Assembly (NCBI GenBank): GCA_033220425.1
Contig: CM065653.1
Location: 3,844,001-3,908,000, forward strand
Source of the DNA: Lepraria neglecta
Lineage: Eukaryota > Ascomycota > Lecanoromycetes > Lecanorales > Stereocaulaceae
Reading direction: 5' to 3'
Length of the DNA: 64,000 nt
In this document: in pieces, positions 34,646 through 46,849 of the stretch
Position numbering within the stretch: position 1 is the stretch's first letter
Layout of the letters: the number at the start of each line of letters is the position of its first letter
Notes under the pieces: generated by a model
What the model saw: the letters and a program-made list of their open reading frames with translations, nothing else
Database searches by the model: none
Told to the model about the DNA's origin: nothing
Translations under genes and position numbers: made by a program

Positions 34646-36040
34646 TCACCTACTCTCATCCTCTTCAACATCCATATCCTCACTACCACCCTCATCATCG
34701 GCATCATCGCCACCCTCCCCACTCCCCAGTGTTTCCTCCAGCTCCTCTAAGACCTTGTCTGCCTCATCCTTCTTCCAAGCCTCCCCCTCCTCCTTCTTTC
34801 CCTCCCATTTCCTACTACAAAAACCCTCCTCCCCACACATACACCTCCTCCCCTCATTCCAATAACCATCCCCATAATTAACCGTAACCTCCTCCCCCCA
34901 CCCAATCTCCCTACGCGCCACAACCATAATCCTCACCCTGTCCCCAAAAATAACCTGCTCAAACGTGGTACTCGCCCTACAACTATGGTTAATAAACCGC
35001 GTCCAATTTCCAACCTTCTTCGCACTAATCATAGCAATCGCTTCATGGGCTGTCTCTCCTAAGGGAGTGATGTCAAACCCGTAGACGGGGTCGGATCGGT
35101 AGAGGGCAGAGCGCAGCTCCCCGACGTATTCGGCTAGCATGGCGCCTTTATAGATGTGTTGGAGGGCGCGGATGCCGGTGCCTTTGACGCCACCGTAGTC
35201 GTGGAGTTCGAGGAGGGGTCCGGCCATGGCGGGGTTGGTGAGGGGGTCGCAGGCGCAGATATTCGTGCTATCGCAGCATACGCACGTGCCTTCGCCTGGA
35301 GGGCGGATGGTGGGATCGGAAGGGTATGGGGTGTTCCCGGGCCAGTAGCGGGGACGGTCAGTATGTTGGAAGCACTGCTCGTCGTATATGTTGTTCTCGA
35401 TGTTGGTTTGGGGGTGGCCGTCGAAAGAGGGGTGCTTTACGCCATTTTCTTCGGAGATGACCCAGGAGTGGTGTTCGCCTGGGGAGACTTCGTATCTGGG
35501 GTCGCTGAGGCTGAGGGAGCCGAATTTGAGGTATAGGGGTATGTAATCTGCTACACGTTTCAGCGATGTCTTATAGTTGAGATCTCTTACCCTCGCAAAG
35601 GCTCCAATGCTGACAGCATTGCCTCCGATGTATTCGACAAGTGTGCTCCAACTCGCGCCGTCCCAGGTTTCCGCGGCCTCGCGAAATTTGGCTGAGTGAG
35701 AGAGAATGCTTAGCAACATCAAGTTTTCACGAATGGCGAATTCTCCGTAGCGCTTGCACGTGAGCTCCTTGAACCAAAAGAGCCGTTCGGTCTTGATGCG
35801 GTTGCTGAGAGCAACGAATTCACTGGCAACGGTAGTGATGACCTCGCTGCTAAGGGAATCATTGGGTGCGCTGAGATGCGCGACGGCTGATTCTGAAACG
35901 ATATTAGCTTCTAATTCGCGAACAGGGGAGGTAAATCCCAATCCTAAGTTCGGGGTGTATATAATATATATATTGTTGTACCCAGGATCTAGCTCTTTTC
36001 TTCTCACAACACGTCTAGTGAGAGCCGGGTTCCCTCTCAT
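34646..36040 (-). CDS. SET-domain protein, probable lysine methyltransferase (464 aa)
   Basis: Single open frame from ATG 36038-36040. A helical N-terminal region (residues 1-245) lacks a known domain. A Cys cluster CVCCDSTNICACD (253-265) acts as a short pre-SET-like zinc site. The SET domain (about 275-395) shows GTGIRALQHIYKGAMLAEYVGE, the knot motif RFINHSC (NHSC at 351-354) and VNYGDGYW (387-394), where the catalytic Tyr is expected. A post-SET cysteine group CMCGEEGFC (400-408) follows, then a long Glu/Asp-rich tail. All S-adenosylmethionine-binding and catalytic hallmarks are present, so an active enzyme is likely. Substrate (histone or other) is open; it does not look like SET1, SET2, DIM5 or EZH2 by domain order. 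A possible short intron near 35570-35610 was considered but the continuous frame reads better. Confidence 0.85.
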   Translation of the reverse strand: MRGNPALTRRVVRRKELDPGYNNIYIIYTPNLGLGFTSPVRELEANIVSESAVAHLSAPNDSLSSEVITTVASEFVALSNRIKTERLFWFKELTCKRYGEFAIRENLMLLSILSHSAKFREAAETWDGASWSTLVEYIGGNAVSIGAFARVRDLNYKTSLKRVADYIPLYLKFGSLSLSDPRYEVSPGEHHSWVISEENGVKHPSFDGHPQTNIENNIYDEQCFQHTDRPRYWPGNTPYPSDPTIRPPGEGTCVCCDSTNICACDPLTNPAMAGPLLELHDYGGVKGTGIRALQHIYKGAMLAEYVGELRSALYRSDPVYGFDITPLGETAHEAIAMISAKKVGNWTRFINHSCRASTTFEQVIFGDRVRIMVVARREIGWGEEVTVNYGDGYWNEGRRCMCGEEGFCSRKWEGKKEEGEAWKKDEADKVLEELEETLGSGEGGDDADDEGGSEDMDVEEDESR

Positions 36041-36867
36041 TCCTAAGCTTGCAGCCCCGGAATGGATCTTCTAAATTTCTCTATGGTACCGACCCGAGTT
36101 TTGGACAATCGACGACAGCGCATAGCAGCTACCACAATTTTCGAAGAGTATCACGATCATTGTCGGTGATGATGCGGAGGATCTCGAGGACGGCATTTAC
36201 TTGAGGCATGAAGCAACGCCTACATCAGGCGAGGATAGGAAAGCTGTGGCGGCAAATCTTCTTAGCAGGATGCACAAGCAGGAAGGATTTGGATGTAACA
36301 AAGAGAGCTTGATTTGAGAAGTTAGCTTGATGGGGCCTTTGTGATGAGGTAAAACATACGCAAAGAAGGACAGGAACGATATTGGCGACAAGCTCGTGCG
36401 GCATGGATTGCAGTGGAAGACTGAACCGAGAGGTGGACGAAGGGACTGCAGGGTTTTACTGTCGAATCTTTGATTGCGCTTTTTACGCTGTGAAGGTCAA
36501 ATCGTCACAGGCGCGGATATCCGCATGCCAATATGTTGTATTATTACCGTTGAGACATGCACACGCAACATTATTTTCTCTCAAGACCTAGTTAGGCTAA
36601 TGGTCCAGGTACAGACTCTGTGGTATTTCTTGACTCTTTTAGTCCCATGCATGCGGTACAGCCTGCGTTGCAGCCTGACGCTACCTCGTAGTAAATCTGC
36701 AGTCATCACCTAAAATCCCGTTCTTCATTACCTGCTACATGTTCTATGCTTAATTGGCGCGCAAACATCCCTTCAACATCTCTATCTGCATTGCTCAATT
36801 CCTGAGCTGTGAAAGTGTCATTGTTGGATTACGTTGGTCTCAGGCCTTAGGCCGAATCATTCGCGCG
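36041..36867. other. Divergent intergenic region
   Basis: Between the SET gene (minus strand) and the 2EXR gene (plus strand), so it should hold both promoters. No specific site identified. An open frame extends upstream of 36868 to 36754 but opens at TTG and is likely leader sequence. Confidence 0.4.
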
Positions 36868-37608
36868 ATGGAGGATAAATCCGCCCCCACGCCGCGTGAA
36901 GATCAATCTTCAACTCTTTCGCTCGCTTCCTTCGAGCCTCATCCACCATGCCGATTCTTTGATTTGCCCATTGAATTGCGCGACAAAATCTACCGCTATT
37001 TCGTCATTAGTCGCCTCGACTGTCAATCCCACCCTCGTCTCTGGCGTCCTGTAGGCGTTGATGGCGGGATCTTTCCCATCGGTTACTTCGACCGAGATAC
37101 CGTTATACCACTTCTGCTCACATGCCACCAAATCCACGACGAAGCAGCAGCAGTGCTCTATGGTGAGAACACATTCGCTTTTCACATTTCAGGCTTAGCG
37201 GAGGGTCAGATCGCCTTCCTTGAGTGGCTAGCTCCGCGATATGTTCGACTGCTTCGACGCGTCTACATACGGACTGGATACAACGTTGACACTTATGGCT
37301 TCAGGCCCGAGGCTTCATCTCTGGGTCGCAACTATGAGGAGCCTACGCCTGAGCATAGGCAGATCAAAACATCACGAGATTTGGCTGTCTCTGTTGCGCT
37401 GATGAAGCAGGCATGGCCGGCAAAGTACAAAGCTATCATCAATACGGTGCTATATTCCTCGAGCGTCGATACTGAGATCGTGAGGAGGCAGAAGGGGAAT
37501 GACTGGCCGGCTTCCTCGTATTATTTGTGGAAGATGTTCGTAACAGACACTGAAGCGGAGAATCCGAGTAGGGAATTCAGACGCGTCAAATGGGAGAGAA
37601 GGGGCTGA
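36868..37608 (+). CDS. 2EXR/F-box-like fungal protein (246 aa)
   Basis: I chose ATG 36868 because the upstream extension has no ATG in frame. The protein starts with an acidic, Ser/Pro-rich leader, then the family motif CRFFDLPIELRDKIYRYFV. The central hallmark is PLLLTCHQIHDEAAAVLYGENTFAF and the mid-domain FLEWLAPRYVRLLRRVYI. It is the same broad family as the gene at 4820-5464, but the sequences differ, so it is not a recent duplicate. Presumed adaptor role; no partner inferable. Intact. Confidence 0.75.
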   Translation: MEDKSAPTPREDQSSTLSLASFEPHPPCRFFDLPIELRDKIYRYFVISRLDCQSHPRLWRPVGVDGGIFPIGYFDRDTVIPLLLTCHQIHDEAAAVLYGENTFAFHISGLAEGQIAFLEWLAPRYVRLLRRVYIRTGYNVDTYGFRPEASSLGRNYEEPTPEHRQIKTSRDLAVSVALMKQAWPAKYKAIINTVLYSSSVDTEIVRRQKGNDWPASSYYLWKMFVTDTEAENPSREFRRVKWERRG

Positions 37609-37969
37609 CGAAGAGAAGAAGAAGATAGTTCTGTCCTTATGAGAACGTTCAGACTTGGGCAGCACAATCGTCCTCACTGCTGGTATCAAAAAATCCATTC
37701 AGAGCTGGCGTCGTATCTTGCTATATCAGCATTTCGTAGCACTTAAGTGTTGGTGCACCATCTCAGACCCCATTTCTCCACCGTAAAATCCATCTGATCA
37801 ATGGAGATCGAGCCATCGATAATCACCATATATGATGCTGAGATTTGAAGCGGCTACAAGCGGGGGAGATTCATCCGCCTCTAGCCGCTGTATTCCATCA
37901 CAGGTTCGTTCCTACCATCAACAAAAGCATTACTTATTATCTAGCATTTCTATATCCTCATTGCGACCC

Positions 37970-39000
37970 ATGATGGGCTACATTGTTCTCCCAGCGCAGT
38001 CTTCAGATGCAGCTGACATCGCTGGTATCTCGGTTGAGGCCTTTGGAGACCAAAGTATGCTTGGTAAACTGATGTCCAAAAGTTCCGCCACGAGATCTCG
38101 AACAATTCGTTGTAATAGCTCAAGATTTACGAAGTTCATTTACAACGAGACTAGGTGAGACTCACTCACCTATCCTACCACAAATACTTTCTCATTTCTT
38201 CCTGTCTCCGTGGCTGATGGCTGATTCATACGCAGGGAACTAGTCGCCTTTGCAATACGGCAATCTCCCACATTCTGACAGTGGAGCAGAGTGTGGAGAT
38301 GAAGGCAGCAGATAAGACGAAAGAGCTACTACCCGAATGGACGAATGTGGAGTTCCGTGGGGCCTATCATGAAGTGGTCCTTGACCGACGGAGGAGAAAT
38401 TGTGACGAGACTCGAGACCACAAACAGCTGTGCTTTTTTCCGATTCATATCTTGAATCTTCACTTTGCTGTGCTGTCTGTATATGTTAAACTCTGATGAT
38501 TAAACTTTGAGCAACTGCTTTCGCAATAGACAGCGGCTTCTGATACCCCTATCCATTCGCCTTTGGGGCACGTTGTTGAGGTCTTATTGCCTAGCAGTCC
38601 ATTACCAATTTTCGCACTCATGATTGAAAACTTAGCCCCCCTATAGGATGTGCGCCGCATAGACTGACGAGATTCTGCCTAGTCCTCCGTTTTCTCGTGG
38701 TCTCCCCAAAGCACCAACGAAAAGGCCTTAACACACTACTCATACGGGAAAGCCTAGCTATCGCAAATAAACACAAAGCGAGTACCTACCTTGAGGGTCC
38801 TTTCGAATATTTCAATTTGTACCTTAGGCACGGCTTGGGAAGAGGCGGACAAGATAAGGCTCGAGCTGAAGCCAAATGGATGGTGTGAGACCTCGCTTGA
38901 AAAGGGACACGCCTTTGAGAGAGTTTGGGATTATTCGCATCAGGCAGCGGTTCAATTGGTCCAGCTCTACTATTCAGCTGACTTGAGAAGATTTTCATGA
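37970..39000 (+). pseudogene. GNAT N-acetyltransferase, inactivated
   Basis: ATG 37970 begins YIVLPAQSSDAADIAGISVEAF, the typical opening of fungal GNAT proteins. Later, out of frame, comes the acetyl-CoA loop VSPKHQRKGLNTLLIRESL (about 38700-38757), matching the Q/R-x-x-G-x-G/A motif with its final glycine replaced, and then KHKASTYLEG. At about 38838 the frame slips so that the closing part (WEEADKIRLELKPNGW) lies one base over. Between the N-terminal piece and the loop there is an intron-like break and a TAG. Multiple lesions make it a pseudogene. Confidence 0.65.
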
Positions 39001-40393
39001 CTGGCACAATATCCACAGGTATTTGGGTATTGCCGCAGAGGGGCTTGAGGCAGATTGAGTCAGTTTCACGGGGCCATGTGGAATTTTCTAGCTTATTCGG
39101 ACTGTGCGCTTGGCATTGGGCTTATTGATTTTTCACCCAAAGACCTTGTAATAAAGTCTCCGAGCCCACGTTCTTTCTACCGCACAAAAGTTCTTGCTAG
39201 CCCTCCAGAGGTCCAACAGAGGACATCTAATTCTTGATAGACAGTCATTCCCTTCAACCGTCTGCTTCATTCAAGATAAGATCGTACGCACACCTCTTCT
39301 CCATACCGGGGTTTGCAATATGGCCTTCCATGTTCTTTGCGGCCTCTGTGCCCCTGATTCGCACCAGCTATGCGAAAGAGGGATCGAAATCAGACGAGCC
39401 TGTCACGAATGTGATGAACGAGCATGTTCTGTTGCATAACCTCTGGGCAAGTGGGACAAATCAGTCTACTGGCTCGCATAACACGACGTACACCGGGCTA
39501 GGCTCAGATCCAATCAATTGGCACGACAACGATTTAGCGTGCAGTTCTTTTTTGGTGGCAGCATTAGCATGATAGGTGTCCAGCCGTATATCCACCCATC
39601 CCCAAATGCCCTCTGGATTATAAAGGCAACATAGTCGCCTGTTATTGACGTGAGCTATGGGAGACCCTGACCAAACCCCCACTCCGTCATTGTCACGGCA
39701 ACAATCTCAGACCTCCTCCAGGTCCTCCACTCCCTGCAGTTCTTCCACATCCCCAACTCGATTAGGCGACTCCTTTATACCGAAATTGTCGACGACAACA
39801 TAATCTTCGAATACTGGGAAATGAGAACCTACTACTGAAAACCCGAACAAGAACAAAAAAGGAACAAAATAACCAAAAAACAAAAAATAGGTATGGTGTC
39901 TACTGTCAACATTCAAAGTCTGCACTACATGCTTCCAGCACTAATACTCCTTCCTTTACGTCGATCCCGTATCATAGTCCATATCGATTCAACACGTACC
40001 CTCTCGGTCTCGGCATCCGGTCAGTCTGTTAGCCCCCAGCGGCACCAGCGGTGTTTGATACCGACAGGACCTCCAACGTCGATATTCGTACACATCGAAA
40101 GCGTTCGGTCAACCTGTCAACAGCCAACGGTGTCTGTTCAGTCAAACTCAACCTCCAAGGTCACGTCTGATCGACCTGTCAGCGATTTTCGTTCCATTAG
40201 ACTGGGTTTTCGCACACTCCAAGTGTTACGAGGCCTCGAGGGCGAACAGCCTTCTTGAGTAGGGGCAACTGTTACGGTTACATAGCTTAGTAATCATACT
40301 TTCTTATGTATTTCACTTGTTCAGTAGATAGCAACCCAACTCAACTACTTTTTGCGCGCATACATTTATATAGAGTCCTTACCATTACTCAAG
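39001..40393. other. Gene-free stretch
   Basis: Open frames at 39234-39572 and 39893-40258 lack ATG in a good place, domains, or both. A run of A-rich sequence at 39840-39890 is low complexity. Nothing supported. Confidence 0.45.
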
Positions 40394-41355
40394 TCATACT
40401 TTATGGACAGAAAACCACATCAACCCATTTCCTTCAGCACCGCCCCATTTTCCATCCTTCGCCAGCCCAGCAGACTTGGTCGGTTCCATCCACTCGAATC
40501 GAAGCTCAAGAGACCAACTCGTCCCAGAACTCTCCCCTATCTCTTTCCAGAACCGTCGAACAGTTTTCTCATTATGTCCAAATATCTGCGCCTCCTTGTT
40601 CGGACCTAGGGAACGAAGACCAGCCTCGTGTGCAGCAAATGTGCAACCGAAGATCACAGCATCATCTTTCCCTTGGACGACTTCCACCAGCTTCCTCGCA
40701 ATGACAAGCTGCTTCTCCCAGTCAAATAGGTGGAATAACGCGCCAGTGTGCACGATTTCAAATCCATCTTCGACTTTGAACTTCTTCATCCATTGGCTTG
40801 CTTCGTCCTTCATAGCATCGCCCTGCAAAAACGATATTTCCTCCCCGCCACTGTCCATGAACAAATCAAACCCAGCGCTAATCAATCCTGCTTCCAACTC
40901 CACTGCATAGACCCGCCCCGCAGGCACTCCATCGAAATTCAACTTTCGTTCGTCTTGTCCGAGACCGCAGCCTACATCGAGAAGGCGGCTTTTCATCTCG
41001 TTGTTGCGGAGGCGAGATAGTATTTGCGGGTAGAGAGGGTGGCGAGACATGTTTAGTTCGAGGAACATGAATAGGCCGACACATGGGTATGGCGCTGCTT
41101 TCCAAGCTTTGTTGCGCTTTGAGTCGTCAGGTTTTGCGTGTATGTAACAATTTTCCTAGTTAGTAGATAGAAAAAAGGTGCACTTACGGCTTCATTCACG
41201 TGAGGCACTACTTTATCGAGAGGCAGACCCGTACGGCTCATCAGGAGATCGAGGGCTGGTTTCGGTATCTCTTCGAGTGTGATGGTGGATTTGAACCATG
41301 ATGCTGTTGGGGTTGCAAATCCTTTGTCAGTGGGGGTAGTGTTGTTGGAAGTCAT
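40394..41355 (-). CDS. Class I SAM-dependent methyltransferase (296 aa)
   Basis: Two exons: 41188-41355 (56 codons from ATG 41353-41355) and 40394-41116, with a 71-nt intron (GTAAGT donor). The start resembles a family of fungal methyltransferases seen beside secondary-metabolite genes (LLMSRTGLPLDKVVPHVNEARNKAW, YPCVGLFMFLELNMSRHPLYPQIL). Motif I is LLDVGCGLGQDERKL, motif II RVYAVELEAGLISAG with the acidic ribose-binding residue, and then FLQGDAM. HTGALFHLFDWEKQLVIARKLVEVV is the usual post-I region. The domain is complete. Substrate unknown; no polyketide, peptide or terpene synthase sits nearby, so a cluster role is not supported here. Confidence 0.85.
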
Positions 41356-42118
41356 GATTCCTTCGGGATCGGTGGCAATGAGGGATACGCCTTAAGCCTT
41401 GAGATAGTGTAGGGTCTCTATGCCTTAGGAACAGAAGACAAGGAGATATGCAAATGTGACGGTAGAGCTGGGAAATGGAGAGTGATGGATCTGTACAGAT
41501 AAAGAGGGATGTGAATAAGGTAGTTGATTTTGCGCAAGAGAGCAGGGCTGAATGGTCATTATCCTAGTTGCAGCATCTAAAGTGAATGCCTAAAACGCAG
41601 ATCCTTCGCGGTTATTAATGACTCGTGCTCAAGGTACTTCACTCCGCTGTAGCGAGCATCGGATCTCACGCTGGCAACTAAAGAGCCTGGTAGATGACAC
41701 AAAATTGCCTGCTGCATAAGGGATATTCAATTTCATAACACAAGGTATTCTCATTGCATCATATCCCTCTTAGATGTTGTGGATTGCATTCTGTTAGGTC
41801 AGCGTCATTGGTGTGATCCATTTTTCTCGGCGTAAGTCTCATACTATAGGCTGTGCCTTAGTGTTCCCGTGCTTATCACGAATCACGAAGCATGGATAAC
41901 GTGCACATGTAATCAGATAGTGGAAGGATGCTTCAACAAAAGTCACCTGGTCTTCGAATTTCCATCTAGCCGAAGTTATTCCGCGAACCAATCAGCGACC
42001 TCACATTTGGGTGGGTCATATATGCTCCACTCTACACGAAAAAAAGCAAAACTTCCACCACGATCACACGCAAATAGTCACATCTGACGACACCTCGAAA
42101 TATGGACCCTTACCAACC
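41356..42118. other. Divergent intergenic region
   Basis: Between the methyltransferase (minus strand) and the M20 peptidase remnant (plus strand). No site or gene recognised. Confidence 0.45.
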
Positions 42119-43918
42119 ATGGAGCAAAGAGTCGGGATCCCACTTTGGCTTCACCAACAACTTTCCCATTCCACCGCGTCGCCCAAGATGAACTTTTTCA
42201 AGGAAAACTGGCATAAGATTACGCTATGCGTTGTTGCTATTGTGGTGCTATGGCAAGGTTTCGTCCACTTTGGGCCCTCTGGAAGCATGACGACTGCCCG
42301 CCATAGCTTCGATTCTTGGTGTCCCTTGCCGGAGACGGATACCTTGGTCGCCACTCAGGATAATTTAATTCCATCGTCCGAACTGACTACGGATGTATCA
42401 CTGAAGAGGCAGGTTGCCCAGCGGCAGTGGAATGTCCAACGGAGAGTTTTGATGATAATGGCGATGTGGATGTCGATCCGAGATGGAAGACTTTTGACAA
42501 ATTTCATGAAGTCTTGAAAGATTTGTTTCCGTTGGTCCATAAGAAAGCGGAACTTGACCCAGTCAACCGATATGGGCTTGTCTTCACATTGAAGGGCGCT
42601 TCTGAAAGCCTCAAACCTATCATGCTCACAGCCCATCAAGACGTGGTACCAGCGTCATCGCTCTCAAAGTGGACGCATCCAACCTTTGAGCCGTGGGGAC
42701 GGGGCTCCAGTGATTGCAAGAACAATCTCATTGGAATCATGTCAGTGGTAGAGAAGTTATTGGAGCAAGATTGGAAGCCAAGACGCACAACAGTGCTAGC
42801 ATTTGGATTCGATGAAGAAACCGGCAGTGTGAGAGGAGCTGCTCATATCGCTGAACACTTGGAAAAGATATGAGGCCACGACGGCTTCGCCATGATCCTC
42901 GACGAAGGTGGCATGGGCCTAACGACAGTCGGTGAATACGTCTACGCCCGCTCAGCCGTCGCGGAGAAAGGATATATGGATGCTGAACTCACTCTCGAAG
43001 TCTTCGGCGGCCACAGCTCGCGGCCACCATTACACAGCGGCATCGGCATCATGGCTGAGATGATCGTAGCTCTCGAGCAGAACCCTTACGAGCCTGTCCT
43101 GACGCGCACGAATCCGCTGAGAGGCTATCTGGAATGCCAAGCCAAATACACTCCTCACGAACTGGAACCATGGCTGCGGACTGCGCTCGAGCGTGATGAT
43201 GAGGGGAGTAACATCGCGGAGAGGCTTGCTGATGAGAGAGGACCGTCCATACGCTTCTCGATGCAAAACCAGCCAGGCTGTGGATATCATTCGAGGTGGC
43301 GATAAAGTCAATGCGCTTCCTCAGACTGTTTCCGCGACTGTCAACTACCAGATTGCGCCGCATGACTCGTTGAAAATCATCAAGAGCAAGATCGCGAAGT
43401 TAGTTCAGCCCATTTCTCGCAAGCACGATATAAAGTCGAGCCCTTCGTCACTAGCAACAGCTCACAACCCACCAACGATATCGGCTCCGAACCCATCGAG
43501 TCATTCCCAGGAACACTCTACCTTAATCCCTCAACGACCTCTCACCCTCCCCAATCTCACCAACTAACATCCAGAACCCCGTCTGGCGCACCTTCAGCGC
43601 TACCATCCGCCAAGTCTTCGAAGACACCAAGACCCTCGCTGGCAAAAAAGTCATTCCAGTGGGAGACATCATGCAAGGGAATACGGACACGATTCAGTAC
43701 TGGAACCTGACGAGGAATATTTATCGATTTTCGCCTGCTAGGGAGGGGACGAGGTTTGGTGTGCATACAATTAATGAGCATATTGATATGATGACGCATG
43801 TGGAGGGGACGAGGCTGTATTATGGTGAGTCCTTTTTCCATCTTGATGCGAAAGCTGGGAAGATGGGCTAATGGTGTGGGTAGATATGATACGTAACTTT
43901 GATGCCGCTGATGTATGA
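42119..43918 (+). pseudogene. M20 carboxypeptidase S (Cps1-like), inactivated
   Basis: ATG 42119; a signal anchor (ITLCVVAIVVLWQGFVHF) is followed by the catalytic domain. Zinc-site motifs are visible: TAHQDVVP (His), GRGSSDCKNN (bridging Asp), DEETGS, DEGG and, near the end, VHTINEHID (last His). Lesions: a frame slip near 42420 before PTESFDDNGDVD; TGA at 42871-42873 where the family has a conserved residue (likely Trp, TGG to TGA); a 1-base insertion in an A-run near 43270 before SQAVDIIRGGDKVNALPQ; and further frame changes at 43440-43580. The last intron (about 43826-43883) and the ending RNFDAADV remain readable. Intact relatives are vacuolar peptidases of about 550-590 residues. Confidence 0.8.
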
Positions 43919-44173
43919 AGTCGAGTCGCGCAGGGGATTGCTGTACAGGGTGGTACTGGGTCTGTTGTATATATTGATACAAAAATTGATTGAGCTGTGG
44001 AGTCCAACTCCTTAAGCAAACACTGTCGCCATTCGATGACCCGGTGAGAACTTGCGATGATGTTGCTCGCTTGGGTGGTTGTCTATCCAAGAGAGTACAT
44101 GGGTTTGAAGAGTAGCTTGCATTGGCTCCAACCCTCATTCATCCCAAGCAAAGCCATCGCATCACTCTCCATC

Positions 44174-45556
44174 CTACTCAGCATCACCCCTACACACCCT
44201 CCCAATCTTCCCCACCACCCCTCCAACAACAAGATGTGCCCAACTCTTCTCACCCTGTTCAAACCACGCCACAACCACCACCTTCCCCCCGCTCACCTCC
44301 ACCCCAATAATCTCCTCAAACCCCTCCTTCTCAACCTCAAACCGCATCATAACCAGCCTCGCACACCTCAACCCCTTCCCTCTCTCACCAAAATAATGCC
44401 CCCTCAATGAGCCAAGAACCCATGAACTAGTCCATCTTACATTATGATCAATAACATACAACTTCCCATCCCTAGTCTCAAAGATATCAGCGCCGACGGG
44501 GCCATAATAAGCTATTCCATTTACGAATTCCGCAATCGAATGAATCGTCCATGCAATTTTTCTTCTAATAGTGCTTGAGAAGCATAATCCACGCTCGTAC
44601 CCGCATACTGCGTCTCTTCCAACAAGCTGCTCGCCACAACAGTTGAACGTTCAGGTGCCACCGCAGCGCACGAAGAATGTGAGGCTGTAATTCTCCACAG
44701 TCTCAGTCCCGAGGATTAGATCCATGAGAACGAGATTACAAGGGCTTAGGTGCGCGTTTGAGGGGTTGAGGGATTTCAAATGACTGCGTAGTAGTGGCGG
44801 TAGAGTTGTGGTGCAGAGGTGTGATTTTTGGGAGGGGGTGGTGATGATGTGGACGTCGTGTCCTGAGATCTATTACGTGAATTTGAGGACGAATGGTACT
44901 GGGTAGTTGGATATCTGGCTACATAAGTTGGATACAGTGAAAGAGAGCCATGCGTTATGGATCTCGTCATCGTCAGAGGAGGAGGCGGGGAAGTCAACGG
45001 TGAGGATCTTAGACCTCGGAGCCGGGATGGGAGAGCAGGTGAGCGATTCCTTCATGAGTAGGGCGTAGGTTTTTTCTAGTGGGATGGTTAGGTGGTATAG
45101 GTCTAGGGCGTCTATGGGCGTGCAGACTGCGAGGGGGTGCTTCAAGATTCGCGCGTCTAGTGATTTGGGCTCGGTTTGGAAGATGAGCTCTGGTTTTTGC
45201 TCTGGCAGTAGCGATTACAGAGCTCGTTTCGGTTACGAGCGGAGGCTTGTTTCGTACTCAGAGTCCACGCGAGAAAGGCAAGAGTTGTCGAATACTACCA
45301 TGCCCATTTTGCCGACTGAGAAGGCCATTTGCTGTGGTATTCGTGCTTTTAGTTTTTCCTGGACGGCTGAAGGGCTGGCTCTATCGTGATCTTCATCGTC
45401 GGCGTTAGATGGACCCTGATCGATCTGATAGATTTATTTGGAGCCGTGGGCTAGTGTTGGCGAGAGAATGATGACTTCTTTGCCGTTGGCTTTGTAGAGG
45501 TCTGTGAGGGTGTTTGTGAGGGTTGTGGGTGGATTTGCGAATGCTGAGATAGTCAT
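44174..45556 (-). pseudogene. ATP-grasp protein remnant
   Basis: Minus strand, many stops. From ATG 45556 the blocks are NTLTDLYKANGKEVIILSP, then in other frames PELIFQTEPKSLDARILKHPLAVCTPIDALDLY, NYPVPFVLK (ATP-grasp lysine strand), and YGPVGADIFETRDGKLYVIDHNVRWTSSWVLGSLRGHYF. In the last, an acidic residue, D and N.R match the metal-binding end of ATP-grasp enzymes. This resembles fungal solid-state-culture-specific ATP-grasp proteins as I remember them. No intact frame exceeds about 95 codons, so it is dead. Confidence 0.6.
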
Positions 45557-46849
45557 TTTAGAGGGCAAGCTGACGAGGAAACCAGATAGAGATGTAAGAG
45601 TAATGGGTAAGAAAAGACCCACCAAAGATACATATGTAGCTGCTCGAATATTTTTGTCGTCATTGACTAGAATTTTAGCAATCTAATTAGCTCCCACCGA
45701 ACATACCCGCCAGTAAGGTGGTATCACGTGGTTGTCTCCTAGTGTTGGTCATATTGTCCATCCCAGGAAGGATTAGCATGTCTGACATATGCACAACATC
45801 GGGCCTTCCTCCTCTATTGACCTGGCGACGTACTGTTAGAGAGATTGACATGGAGTATAAAATTCAGAAAATCAGCGGGTTTGATGCTGACGACCTTTTA
45901 TTTGATTGCTGAAGAAGTTGGTCTTGCACTGTGCTCCATGTGCGATGCGAGACTCTTTGTTCATTGAAAATACAAGACTGCTCCAATGAGGTCACTGCGT
46001 ACTCAATAGATAAAAAATAACATAACAGGCAGCAATGGGTCTGTGAAGTAACGTTGTAGTGGTATGAGGCTTGCTTGTGCGCTTCCTCGATATTAACAGG
46101 AGACTTGGTCGTGTATTTCTGTAAACGGTCTTCCGTGGTATGGGAATGAATTTTGCCACAAATTTCTACTGTAGTCCCGCTTTCTGGGCTTGTAGCCGGG
46201 TATTTAAGCAGAAAGAAATGCCGAAAAAACGAGTACTGATCTTTGGAATCAACCCAAATGAGGGCTCAGTATGGTCACTCAGGCAATACAACATGTGAAG
46301 ACGAATTCCGTGACGGGGAGAAACGCACTTAATATGACGATATCAAGAACAATGTTTGCAGAGCGTGACTTATGGCAGGGCGATGCACTACTTCTGTTCG
46401 GAAATTATCCAGTGACCGGTGACCGTCAAAGGCGTTTAGTCTGTTAAATACCGTAGACTGTAATCCCTGCTCATGCTGGTGTGTTGAAGAATTCGACATC
46501 ATTTCGAACGGGCAGTAATGACGGGAATTGTGTGATTGAGGAGAAAGCCCCAGCGGGCGAGAGCGATGAAAGTGGGCTTGGCCTAATATGTTACAAATCA
46601 GATAAGAAGAGGCATGAAGCGCATGAAGAGGCAGTGAGGCAAGGTTGACTTAGCTGAACACACCTCGGTAGAGTCCTCATGAGGTCGTAGCGTAGGTTTT
46701 GTCTCCATCAACACGGTTACTACCAAACTTTTGCTCACCATATACGCATTTCGGCTAACACCAACAACATCAGATGAATCAAGAACCTACTCATGCACCT
46801 TCCCTGTGAAAATTGAGTACACATTATCATACATCCCCAATTTCCTTGC
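45557..46849. other. Gene-free stretch
   Basis: No gene recognised. The last 150 bases precede a good ATG and are the likely promoter of the next gene. Confidence 0.45.

Noticed and set aside
34566-34881. Ser/Pro/His-rich plus-strand frames
   Set aside because: Antisense of the acidic tail of the SET gene; composition is explained by GAG/GAA codons on the other strand.
35156-35536. 126-codon plus-strand frame rich in Val/Gly/Ala
   Set aside because: Antisense shadow of the SET domain exon.
40394-41355. Secondary-metabolite cluster around the methyltransferase
   Set aside because: No core synthase, P450, transporter or cluster regulator lies next to it in this window.
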